Positions 37,735 through 48,246 of a stretch of 64,000 bases of DNA are shown here, piece after piece (the stretch's first letter is position 1; each line of letters begins with the position of its first letter). The notes below the pieces were generated by a model. It saw only the letters and a program-made list of their open reading frames with translations. It was not told where the DNA came from and searched no databases. The stretch lies in NCBI GenBank assembly GCA_028826165.1, contig JAPDFW010000070.1, forward strand, positions 642,501 through 706,500, written 5' to 3'. The position numbers and the translations under genes were made by a program. The DNA is from Anaeramoeba ignava. Lineage: Eukaryota > Metamonada > Anaeramoebidae.

Positions 37735-38415
37735 ATTTTTTTAATTAAAATTTAATATAAGTATTATTTCCTTATTTTTAAATATAATTATTAAATAATT
37801 TATTTATATTTTATTTATAAAATGTATTTATAAATAATTCTAAATTGATTAATAAATAATTTATTATTTACTTTATTTTTATTTTTTTAATTAAAATTTA
37901 ATATAAGTATTATTTCTATATTTTTAAATATAATTATTAAATAATTTATTTATATTTTATTTATAAAATGTATTTATAAATAATTTAAAATTGATTAATT
38001 AATAATTTATTATTTATTTTATTTTTATTTTTAATTAAAATTTAATATAAGTATTATTTCTTTATTTTTAAATATAATTATTAAATAATTTATTTATATT
38101 TTATTTATAAAATGTATTTATAAATAATTCTAAATTGATTAATAAATAATTTATTATTTATTTTATTTCTATTTTTTTAATTAAAATTTAATATAAGTAT
38201 TATTTCTTTATTTTTAAATATAATTATTAAATAATTTATTTATATTTTATTTATAAAATGTATTTATAGATAATTTCAAATTGATTAATAAATAATTTAT
38301 TATTTATTTTATTTTTATTTTTTTAATTAAAATTTAATATAAGTATTATTTCTATATTTTTAAATATAATTATTAAATAATTTACTTATATTTTATTTAT
38401 AAAATGTATATACTC
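37735..38415. repeat. ~146-bp satellite array
   Basis: Five near-identical copies of a unit of about 146 bp, marked by AAATTTAATATAAGTATTAT and by TTATAAAATGTATTTATA. It is a different family from the array on the other side of the tRNA. It ends at the 3' end of the coiled-coil gene, whose stop codon is at 38433. Confidence 0.85.
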
Positions 38416-38432
38416 TCATATTTTGAATTTTT

Positions 38433-39362
38433 TTAATTTTTTGTATTTTTTATTAAATTTTCCAATTTCTCAATTTCTTTTTTTTCTTTTAGAACTTCTT
38501 TATCATATTCATTCTCTTTTTCAAACATTCTCATTTCATTTAATAATTGATTATTTTCAATTTCAATCTTTTTAATTTCATATTCAATTTTTTCTTTTTC
38601 TAAAATTAATTCATTTTCTTTTTTCGAATTATTTCTGATTTGATTTGAAAAATTATGGATTAGTTCTTCATTTTTTATTACATGAATTTGTAAAAAATTC
38701 CAAATTGAATTTAATTTTTTTTCTTCTTCAATTAAATTGGAAGATCTAAGAACAATTTCATTTAGTAAATCCATTAAAATTTCAACTTTTTTATTATTTC
38801 CTTCAATAAGAATGTTTTGATTTTGTAAAATTTCATTCATTTCTTTTGTTTTTTTTTGAAAATGATTTCTTTTCATTTTTTCTTCAATAAATTCCAAATT
38901 TTGAGTTAAAATTTTGGAATTAATTTGTTTGATTTGTTGATATTTTTGTTCCACATTTTTTTGCTCAATTTCCATTTCTTCTTTATAATTTTTGTTTAAT
39001 TGATCAAATTTTGAGATCATTTTATTTTCTTCACTTTTTATTGTTGGTTCAATTGTTTTTATTTTTTGTGTTTCAAGTTCTTTTTCATAAATTAATTGAT
39101 TGTTTTTTCTCTTCAATATTTGATTTATTTTCAATTCTTTTTCATATAAAATTTGTAAAATTTTTGCTTTTTCAATAATTTCTTGAATATTTATTTTTAA
39201 ATTTTGAAAAGAACTTTTTTCAATTTCCATTTTTTTTGATTTGATTTGATTTGAAAAAAAAAGTGGATCTTCTCTTTCTTCAAAAAAAATATTATTTTGA
39301 ATTTTTCTTTTTTTAAATGATCTCATGTTTTCTGGCGATTTTTCTTTTCTTTTCATTTTCAT
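38433..39362 (-). CDS. Hypothetical coiled-coil protein
   Basis: A single-exon 309-aa protein starting at ATG 39362. The first ~45 residues are basic (MKMKRKEKSPENMRSFKKRK), suggesting a nuclear signal. Residues 45-305 are almost continuously E/K/Q/N/I/L-rich with heptad-like spacing and no helix breakers, so a long coiled coil is expected. No catalytic motif is visible. A kinetochore, spindle or cytoskeletal role is possible but unsupported. It is divergent from pelota across only 69 bp, so the two may share a promoter. Confidence 0.6.
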   Translation of the reverse strand: MKMKRKEKSPENMRSFKKRKIQNNIFFEEREDPLFFSNQIKSKKMEIEKSSFQNLKINIQEIIEKAKILQILYEKELKINQILKRKNNQLIYEKELETQKIKTIEPTIKSEENKMISKFDQLNKNYKEEMEIEQKNVEQKYQQIKQINSKILTQNLEFIEEKMKRNHFQKKTKEMNEILQNQNILIEGNNKKVEILMDLLNEIVLRSSNLIEEEKKLNSIWNFLQIHVIKNEELIHNFSNQIRNNSKKENELILEKEKIEYEIKKIEIENNQLLNEMRMFEKENEYDKEVLKEKKEIEKLENLIKNTKN

Positions 39363-39431
39363 TTTTCATTTTTCATTTTTCATTTTTCATTTTTCATTTT
39401 TCATTTTTCATTTTTCATTTTTCATTTCAAA
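39363..39431. promoter_or_regulatory. Heptamer array in a 69-bp divergent promoter
   Basis: The whole spacer between the coiled-coil gene (leftward) and pelota (rightward) is about nine copies of ATTTTTC. Both genes' core promoters and 5' UTRs must fit in or overlap this repeat. Confidence 0.7.
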
Positions 39432-41288
39432 ATGAAAATTATATCAAAATCAATTTCAAAAGATAAATCAGGAGCATTTACATTAGTAGCTCAAGACTCA
39501 GAAGATATTTGGCATATTTATAATTTAATTGCCATTGGAGATATTATTTCTTCTAAAACTATGAGGAGAATAAAACGAGAAACATCAGGTGGAACAGTTA
39601 CATCTCGAAAAACAATGGTTTTGTCAATCTCTGTCACTGACGTTTCTGTTGATTTAGAAACTTCCACAATAAGATTAAATGGGAAAACTACAAGTGATTC
39701 GCAATATGTGAAAGTGAGTAAAATATCTCACTATTAAATCTTGTTTCTTCTTACAAACAACAAATATTAATTTTAATTTTAATTTTATAAATGAATTTTA
39801 ATATTAATTTTAATTTTAATTTTAATTTTAATTTTATAAATGAATTTTAATTTTGATTTTAATTTTAATTTTAATTTTAATTTTAATTTTAATATTGATT
39901 TTGATATTAATTTTAATTTTAATTTTATAAATGAATTTTGATTTTGATTTTAATTTTAATTTTAAATTTTAATTTTAATATTATAAATGAATTTTGATTT
40001 TGATTTTAATTTTAATTTTAATTTTAATTTTGATTTTGATTTTAATTTTATAAATAATTTTAATCTTAATTTTATTATATTAAATAGATGGGACAATTCC
40101 ATACAATTGTGCTTGAATTAAACAGAAAATTCACAATTCATAAAGATATTTGGGATAGTGTTTCTCTCAACAGAGTCAAGGAATCATCAGAATTAACAGA
40201 AACGGCAAAAAATGCTGTTGTTGTAATGCACGAGGGATTATCCCACATTTGTTTAGTTACACAAAATTTAACATTAGTCAAACAGAAGTTTGTTAAACCA
40301 AATTCTGAATAATTGCTCATTTAAATTTTTTCTTCCTAAATTGTTTCTTTTATTTTCTTTGTTCAATTTACAGAATCGAGCGCAACATCCCAAAAAAACG
40401 GAATTTAGGCATTTCGAAAAGGGAAGATGCATTAAAAGATTTTTTCGAAATGATTTTTGATGGGATCAAGAAGAATATTAGCATCGAAAATGTGAATTGG
40501 ATTATAATTGCTAGTCCCGGATTTCTTAAGAACGATTTTTTCGAATACATAAAAGGAGAATTAACAAAACCTGAAAACAAATTGATTTCAGATAATATGG
40601 GGAAAATTATACTTGCTCATTGTTCTTCAGGATACAAGTAAGGAAACCAATTTCCAAAACACAGATTTCTTTTTGATTAAAAATTTTTTTGCTTTTTTTT
40701 TTAAGGCAAGCAATCAATGAAGTAATTTCGGATCCAGAAGTTTCATCAAAATTATCCAACACAAAAGCTGTTTCTGATACTTCTGTTCTTGATGAATTTC
40801 TTCGTTTACTTGAAACAGACACAGATAAAGCTGTTTATGGATTTAAAATGGTTGAAAAAGCTATTGAACTTCAAGCACTCGAAAAATTACTTATTACAGA
40901 CAGTAAATTCCGTTCTTTAAAATTGAAAGAAAGACAAGATTATGTTCGATTAGTTGATGAAGCAAAAAAAAGAGGAATTCAAATTTTCCATTTTTCTTCA
41001 AAACATTTAAGTGGTGAAAGATTGGATAGTTTGACTGGAATTGCTGGAGTTCTTCGTTATCCAATTCCTGATTTAGAAGAGATGTGTGAAGAAGATGAAA
41101 ATGAAAATGAAAATGAAAATGAAAAACAAAATGAAAATCAAAATGAAAATCAAAATGAAAATGAAAATCAAAATCAAAATCAAAATCAAAATCAAAATCA
41201 AAATCAAATTTATAATGATAATGATAATCAAAATGATATTCAAATTGATAATGATGAAAGTTATAGTGATAATGATAATTATTTTTAA
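39432..41288 (+). CDS. PELO: Pelota (Dom34) ribosome-rescue factor
   Basis: Four exons (39432-39713, 40088-40287, 40374-40637, 40706-41288) give 442 aa. Family role: with Hbs1, pelota enters the A site of stalled ribosomes and splits them for no-go and non-stop decay. The N-terminal Sm-like domain shows MWHTYN-like DIWHIYNLIAIGD and ETSGGTVTSRKTM. The central domain shows VVVMHEGLSHICLVT and NWIIIASPGFLKNDFF. The C-terminal domain shows VISDPEVSSKLSNTKAVSD, AVYGFKMVEKAIE and GIAGVLRYPIPDLEE. The GGQ motif of eRF1 is absent, as expected for pelota. An E/N/Q/D-rich tail of about 65 residues, encoded by AATGAAAATCAA-type repeats, replaces the short acidic tail of animal pelota. Intron 1 is repeat-filled. 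Confidence 0.95.
39714..40087 (+). repeat. Repeat-filled intron 1 of pelota
   Basis: This 374-bp intron runs from GTGAGT to AAATAG. It is made of TTTTAATTTTAATTTTATAAATGAA-type units, broken by occasional TTTTGA steps. Both ends are phase 0. Confidence 0.8.
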
Positions 41289-41602
41289 TAATTTCTTTTT
41301 AAAATTTTAATAAATAAATAAATAAATTTTCTTTCTTTTTAAAAAATAAAAATTAGTTTTGTTTTGTTTTGTTTCGTTTCATTGATTTTCCAAAATTTCA
41401 AAAAAATTGTTGTTTTTTTTTTGATTTGAGTCAATCTTCCAAAAAAAAAAAAGTAACAAAAAAAAAAGTAGAATGAAAAAAAAAAGTAAAGTAAAGTAAA
41501 AGAAAAGAATTTTGATTAAGAAAAAGAAAAAAAAAAGTCAATTAAGAAGTAAAAAAAGAATCTTTTCTTGTTTTTGTTTGTTTGATTCAAAAAAGAAAAA
41601 AT
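41289..41602. other. Convergent 3' intergenic region
   Basis: This 314-bp spacer lies between the stop codons of pelota (rightward) and the HMG-box gene (leftward). It holds poly-A/T tracts, a GTTTTGTTTTGTTTCG patch, and an AGTAAAGTAAAG patch. No gene is seen. Confidence 0.5.
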
Positions 41603-42452
41603 TTAATCGGAATCAGAATCAGATTCTTGACGTTCTTTGTTGTATTCCTCAATTTCTTTTTTGAAAGCAACTTTAGCATCATCAGCTTGTTTTTTAAATT
41701 TCTATTATTATTTTAAAAATAAAATTAAAATAAATATAAAATAAAAGAAAAATAAAAAAGAAAAAGAACAATTTACGCTTTTCTCGTCTTCAGGAGCATC
41801 TTTCCACATTTGAGCAATTGCTTTACTTAAATCACCAACTTTGATTCCTTTGTTCTTTTCCATAACTTTATCACGAACTGAATCAGCATAAAGTAAATAA
41901 GCATTCTTGGGTTTTTTAGGAGGAGCTAAATACTTGTGTTTTTTATTCTTTCTTGTTTTACGAGCTTCTTTATCTGAATCACTTGATTTTTCATTTTCTT
42001 TATTGTATTTCTCCATTTTTTTTTCATATTCAGATTTTTCTTCAGCAGCTTTCTTTTGAAAAACCTAATTTAAAATTTTTTAATTATAATTTTTTAATTA
42101 AATTTTAAATTAAAAACCGTTAAAAAAAATTTTTTTTTGTTTATTTTTTTTAATTTAAAAACCGTTAAATTTTTTTTTTTGTTTTGTTTTATTTTGTTTT
42201 ATTTACTTCTTTATCTTTGTCAGACATTTCTTTCCACATTGCTCCTGTTAATTTACTAAGTTCTCCAACTTTGATTCCTTTGTTTTTTTCCATTAATTCG
42301 GGTCGTTTTTCTGCTGCAAAGATTAAATAAGCATTTCTTGGTTTTTTTGGTTTTGCATTTGGATCTTCAACTGGTGATTCAACTTTTTTTGTAACTTTTT
42401 TTGGAGATTTTTTGGTATCTTTTTTTGTATTCTTTTTTTTTTTTGAATCCAT
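41603..42452 (-). CDS. Two-HMG-box chromatin protein
   Basis: Three exons (42452-42207, 42064-41777, 41701-41603, all phase 0) give 210 aa. After a Lys/Ser-rich N-terminus, HMG box 1 (about residues 37-110) reads KPKKPRNAYLIFAAEKRPEL, then GELSKLTGAMWKEMSDKDK. Box 2 (about 128-200) reads PPKKPKNAYLLYADSVRDKV, then GDLSKAIAQMWKDAPEDEK. The tail is acidic (ESDSDSD). The paired boxes with an acidic tail match HMGB/NHP6-type proteins that bend DNA and loosen nucleosomes. The two boxes share the exact segment MEKNKGIKVG, which suggests internal duplication. Each box is split by an intron at the equivalent place after its DKDKE / EDEKS motif. Confidence 0.93.
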
Positions 42453-42937
42453 TTGTTTTTGTTAATTTGTAAAAAAAAATTTTTTTATTATAAAAAAATA
42501 AAAATAAAAGTAAAAAAATAAAAGTGAAAAAATAAAAGTGAAATAAAAATTAAGCTGCTCTTGAAATTTTATTTTCATTTATAATTTTTTTTTTTTAAAA
42601 TTTAATTCAAAAAATAAATAAAAAACAAATAAAAAGAAAAAGAAAAAGTTTAATTTCGATCAATAAAAATAAAAAAAAAGAAAATTTAAATAAAAAAAAA
42701 AAAAATTTAATTAAAAAATTTAAATAAAAAATTAAATAAAAATGATTAACGATTTAACGAATCAAATTTAATTAAAACAAATAAGAAAAAAAAAAAATGG
42801 AGAAAAAAAAAAGAAAAAGAAAAAAAAGGAGAAAAAAAATTATTAAAAAGTGGATTTTTGTTTATTTTTTTATTTTTTCATTTTTTCATTTTTTCTATTT
42901 TTCCTTTTTTTTTTTTTTAAAAAAAAACACAATTAAA
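42453..42937. promoter_or_regulatory. Divergent intergenic region
   Basis: This 485-bp spacer lies between the HMG-box gene (leftward) and the PARP-like gene (rightward). It contains A/T homopolymers and short AAAAGTAAAAAAATAAAAGTG steps. An ATG at 42797 is in frame with the downstream gene, but the intervening codons are UTR-like poly-F/K, so it was not chosen as the start. Confidence 0.45.
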
Positions 42938-45900
42938 ATGTCTGAAGTTGATAAACACAATAAACACAATAAACACAATAAACACAAACAGAACAATAAA
43001 CAGAACAATAAACAGAACAATAAACAGAACAACAAACAGAACAATAAACAGAACAATAAACAGAACAATAAACAGAACAATAAAAAGAACAATAAAAAGA
43101 ACAATAAAAAGAACAACAAAGATAACAATAAGGATAACAACAAAGATAACAATAAGGATAACAACAAAGATAACAATAAGGATAACAATAATAATAAAAA
43201 CAAAAAAGATAAACAAAACGATAATAATAATAAACAAAAAGATAAAAAGAAAGATAATACACATAAATCAAAATCAAAATCAAAATCAAAATCAAATTCA
43301 AAATCAAAATCAAAATCAAAATCAAAATCAAAATCAAAATCAAAATCTAAATCAAAATCAAAAATTAATGATAACAAAAACAATAACAATAACAATAATA
43401 ATCAAACTAATCAAGATGATAATTCAATTATTAAGGTAAAATTATAAAATAATTTATATATATTTTAAATATTTTTTTATATAAATATTTTATTATATAC
43501 ATATTTTTTAAAAGAGTGTACGAATTGATGACTTAACATTCCAAAAAGCAACTTTAATTATCAATGTAGCTCCAAGCACACGAATTACTTTAGATATTGA
43601 TCCGAAATGTAGTTCAAGTCACAAAAGTGAAGACCAAAAAACCAGAAAAAAATATAACTTCACCTTGACAGAATTATTTCCATCACAAACTTATTCAATA
43701 TTAGTAAAAGATCCAAAAACAGAAACAGTTCACAAAAGATTACAGTTCAGAACACCAGATAACAACTGGGTTCAACAATTCAACGATTTAATATTGAAAA
43801 TATCATATTTAAAGAATAGACCAAAAATTGAACAATGGGGGAAAAATTACCAGGAAAACATTCAGAAAAGACAAGAGGAAATCAAGAAGAAAAAAGAGCA
43901 AAAAAAGAGACAAAAAAAAGAAAAGAAAAAACAACAACAACAAGAGAAGAGCAAAAACGAACAAGAAAGCGGCAACGATAGCGATGATGATAGTGAAGAT
44001 GAAGATGAAGATGATGATGATGATGACAAAATTTCTAAAGAAAATACAGCATCTCCATTCCTTCTTTTTATATCAAAAATCCAAAAAAGTTATGACAACC
44101 TGAAACAAAACCCTTCAAAATCTACATCTATTCTCCAAGAAAGCTTCACCAAATTCAATTTCTTTCATAAAACTCAGCAAGCGGACAATCTTCCAGATAC
44201 TGGAATTTTTGATGATTTCTTTGATAAATTTGTCACTTCTTTGAGTTCAGATAAAAAAGTCAAAAACCCAATAAATAAAGAACTCAAAGAATTAATTAAA
44301 TCAATCAACAAATATCAAATCCCCAAAACAAAAACAAAACGTTATTTCGATTCTCAAAAAATATACCCAATTATTTTGGAAGAATCAATAGAAAAAACAC
44401 TTACAAACCAACAAGTTTTTCGAAATACCGAAGCTCCTCCAACTCAATCCCAAAACCACAAGAAAAATGTTTGAATTCATTTAAAAAAAAAATTTAAAAA
44501 GAAAATTTATATAAATTCTAATTTTTAATTAGGTAATTAAGCGCCTCCCTCCAAAAATTAATATACAAAGCATTTGGGATCAGTTTGAAAAAGAAACACA
44601 GAATTTTATTAATAAAGAGCATATCAATTGGAATCCTACTTTATTTTTCCGCTATTTATCTTTAAAAAATGAAGTTATTCCGTTTCTGGAAGAGGAATTA
44701 AATGAAAATGGAAATCAAAATGAAAAGGATAAAAACGCAAAAAAAAAACTTATTCAAGAAATGAAAGATCAAGATTTCGATATTGATATATCAGAAATAG
44801 ATTTCAAAAATATTTATGAGAGCAGGAAAAGAAAAATTACAAAAAAGAATTATAATATTAATAAGAAGAATAATTTACTCGAGGATAAAACTGATAAAAA
44901 CAAATTAATTAAATATCGGTTTTCAAGACAAGAAGCTGACAATTTCTGGTTGCATTTTATTTTGAGGCATTACACATTTGCTCGACTTTTAATATTTTCT
45001 AAACAGGAATATGCATTTATGTCTTGCTTCGATTACCCAAAAGAACTACAAGAAAAATATGATTTTAATTACTCTTCATGGTTTATACTTTCTTATATTG
45101 AATTTTTATATTCAAAAAAATTCAGTCACAATATCGAAGAGCAATATTTTATTCAAAATGTACTATCCAATAAAAATCTAGACTTTGTTGCTGGTTTATC
45201 ATCAATAAATATTGAAAATTTCATTAAATCAAAGAGCGTTGATGAACGTGAGATTAGAGACAATTTGAATGTAGCTAGAAAATTTTTGAAAACACGTCAT
45301 AAAGAGGAAGTTTCCGATAATGAATTCTTTAAGGAAATTAAAGAATCAGAGGAAATACCCTCTTCAAAAATTACCAAATTTCTTAACACCATAGATTTCA
45401 ATTTTTCGCTTAAAGATATCAATATCGGTAAATTTGAATTAGTTGAATCAGCGATCAAGTTTATCTTCGCCAATTCTTTTCCAATTGAACCTGAAATTAA
45501 AGAAATTATTGAGCTTCCAAAAAATTCCAAAGAATATCAAGATTTCTTTTTTAGAAAAAAAATTTCATCAGAAATAGAAATCCCACACAAAATACAACCA
45601 CTCACATTTAATCAAAATCCAATTAACTCCAACAAAGAACCATTGAAATTAAACCAAACAGATCAACACCAAGAACAATTTTGGTTTTTCTATGGCAAAA
45701 AAACAGAGCTTCTTAGTGAAACGGTTGATCTTGACAATCCATTTCTTCCTTTATTGGGATTAAAAAATAAAGGCTATCCTTTCTTTGAATCCCCCCTTGA
45801 TGCTCATATATTTGCTGATAGTGAAAATGATTTTTATTCTCTTTATTTGGCTTGTGTTTTTCTTGGTAAAGTTGCTCCTGAGTCATCCAAAGATTTATAT

Positions 45901-46008
45901 CTTTTTAATTCAATTATCGAAAAATCAGATTCACAACAAAATCAGATTTTTGTTTTTGAACGTGCTCAATTCTATTTGAAATATAAGATCACATATAAGA
46001 TCAACTAA
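42938..46008 (+). CDS. Large K/N/S-rich protein with degenerate PARP-like C-terminal domain
   Basis: Three exons (42938-43435, 43515-44468, 44533-46008, all phase 0) give 975 aa. Residues 1-166 are repeats of KHN, KQNN, KDNN and KS. Residues 167-260 look globular (SVRIDDLTFQKATLIINVAP). A K/Q/E then D/E-rich coil follows. The C-terminal ~110 residues follow a PARP catalytic fold in order: FWFFYGKKTELLSE, then DAHIFADSENDFYSLYLACV, FLGKV, and QIFVFERAQFYLKYKITYKI. The last element mirrors the PARP1 tail ([20 protein letters not shown]). The H-Y-E triad appears replaced by Y, I and Q, so NAD-dependent polymerase activity is unlikely. The basic head suggests a nuclear protein. The PARP-like call is inference. 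Confidence 0.55.
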
Positions 46009-46800
46009 AATCAAAATTTGCATTCCAATTACAATTCAAATTCCAAATTTAATTTTAATTTTAATTTTAATTTTAATTTTCAAATTTAATTTCAATTTTC
46101 AATTCAATTTTCAATTCAATTTTCAATTCAATTTTCAATTCAATTTTCAATTCAATTTTCAATTCAATTTTCAATTCAATTTTCAATTCAATTTTCAATT
46201 CAATTTTCAATTCAATTTCAATTTTAATTTTCAATTTTAATTTTCAATTTTAATTTTCAATTTCTAATTCAATTTTAAATTCAATCCAATTTCTAATTCA
46301 ATTTTAAATTCAATTTTAAATCCAAATTTAATTCAAATTCCAAATTTAATTTTAAATTCAATTTCAATTTTAAATCCAAATTTAATTCAATTTTAATTTT
46401 CAATCCAAATTTAATTCAATTTTAATTTTCAATCCAAATTTAATTTTCAATTCAATTTCAATTTTCAATCCAAATTCGATTTTAATTTCAATCCAAATTT
46501 AATTCAATTTTAATTTTAAATTCAATTTTAAATTCAATTTTAATTTTAAATCTAATTTCAATTTTAATTTTAATTTTAAATCTAATTTCAATTTTAATTC
46601 AATTTTAATTCAATTTTAATTTTCAATTCAATTTTCAATTCAATTTTAATTTTTAATTTTCAATTTCAATTTTAATTTTAAATTCAATTTTAATTTCAAT
46701 TCAATTTTAATTTTCAATTCAATTTTAATTTCGATTTTAATTGCTTTTTTCGTTTTTTTTTTTTCTTTTAAAAAAGCAAAATAAAAAAGCAAAAAAAAAA
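46009..46800. repeat. AATTCAATTTTC repeat block downstream of the PARP-like gene
   Basis: This ~790-bp intergenic stretch starts with TTTTAATTTTAAT, changes to a regular CAATTCAATTTT 12-mer array (about 46090-46215), and then to mixed AAATTTAATTCAATTTT units. It lies between two rightward genes. No open frame is seen. Confidence 0.8.
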
Positions 46801-46861
46801 ACAATTTTATAAAATCATTTTTTTTCCCAAATTAAAAAGTAAAAAACATATCAAAAAAAAA

Positions 46862-48102
46862 ATGGAAAAAAAAGCTATAAAAGTAATAGGATTTAATGGA
46901 AGTCCAAAAGCACGAGGAAACACATGGTGGATGTTAACTAAGATGTTTGATGTATTTAAAGATAACGGAGTCGAAACAGAACTTGTGCATATTGGAAACA
47001 AAAAAATACATGGATGTATGCACTGTATGCAATGTGTTGGTCAAGGTAAATGCACTATTGATACTGATATCGTCAATGAAAGTGTAGAAAAAATTAAGAA
47101 ATCAGATGGTATGATTCTTGCTACTCCTGTTTATTTTGCTGGTCCTTCTGGACAAATGAAACTTTTTATGGATCGTGTTGCTTTTGTAATTTTTAAAAAT
47201 TTAATTTAATTAAAACAATAATAATATTTAATAATAATATTTATTAATAATAATAATATTTAATAATATTAATAATAATATTATTTAATAATAATATTTA
47301 TTAATAATAATATTTAATAATAATATTTAATAATAATATTTATTTAATAATAATAATAATATTTATTTAATAATAATATTTAATAATAATATTTATTTAA
47401 TAATAATAATATTTAATAATAATATTTAATAATAATATTTAATAATAATATTAATAAATAATATTAATATTAATAAATAATAATATTTATTTAATAATAT
47501 TTAATAATATTTAATAATAATATTTAATAATAATATTTAATAATATTTAATAATAATATTTATTAATAATAATATTTATTTAATAATAATATTTATTTAA
47601 TAATAATATTTAATAATAATATTTAATAATAATATTTAATAATAATATTTAATAATAATATTTAATAATAATAATTAATAATAATATATATTTAATAATA
47701 TTTATTTATTAATAATATTAATATTATAAAAAAAGGTTGCTGCAATGAACAGAGATAAAGATGGTCACAACTTTTTATATAGAAAAGTTGGTGCAGGAAT
47801 TAGTGTTCATAGAAGAGCAGGAGGAACAAACACTTTATCTCAATTAAATTACTTTTATGGTATCAATGGATCAATTATTCCTGGTTCAAAATATTGGAAT
47901 GTAAACAATTAACTTCTTTATGAAAAAAAAAATAAATTGATTCTGATTTTAATTTTTGTTTTGAAAAATTTAGTTTACTGTTGGACTTAATCCTGGTGAT
48001 TCTCAAAATGATGATGAAGGAACTAAAAATTTAGTTGATCTTGCTGATCAAATGGTTTGGTTAATGAAAATGATAAAAGATAACAAAGAGAAAAACAAAT
48101 GA
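46862..48102 (+). CDS. Iron-sulfur flavoprotein / NAD(P)H-dependent FMN reductase family
   Basis: Three exons (46862-47185, 47736-47900, 47974-48102, all phase 0) give 205 aa. The flavodoxin-like FMN loop reads GFNGSPKARGNT at 10-21. A Cys cluster (C52, C55, C58, C64; GCMHCMQCVGQGKC) is the motif that binds a 4Fe-4S cluster in archaeal and bacterial iron-sulfur flavoproteins. SDGMILATPVYFAGPSGQMK is the flavin-contact strand. The final part (RAGGTNTLSQLNYFYGINGS, TVGLNPGDSQNDDEG) is typical of the family. Such proteins pass electrons from NAD(P)H or ferredoxin to acceptors such as oxygen or quinones, and are common in anaerobic protists by transfer from bacteria. Two introns show it is fully nuclear-adapted. 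Confidence 0.9.
47186..47735 (+). repeat. AATAATATTT-repeat intron 1 of the iron-sulfur flavoprotein gene
   Basis: This 550-bp intron runs from GTAATT to AAAAAAG. It is almost pure TTTAATAATAATA-type sequence. Splicing rejoins RVAF and VAAMNRDKDG in the flavoprotein. Confidence 0.85.
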
Positions 48103-48246
48103 AAATTATCAAATTGAATTTTTCAAAAAAAAAAAAAAAGAATAATCAAATCTATTTTAAGTTTCAATTTAATCCAAAAATAAATCATTTTAATCTTTCT
48201 TCAAACAAAAAAAAAAAGATTTTAAATTTGATGTTTTTTTTTCTTT

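Noticed and set aside
42797-42937. Upstream in-frame ATG adding a hydrophobic 47-residue N-terminus to the PARP-like protein
   Set aside because: The stretch is poly-K then poly-F as in a T-rich 5' UTR; the ATG at 42938 (MSEVDK) follows an A-rich context like other starts in the window.
42895-43395. Leftward Leu/Phe-rich open frames opposite the PARP-like gene head
   Set aside because: They are antisense shadows of the KQNN/KDNN/KS codon repeats.
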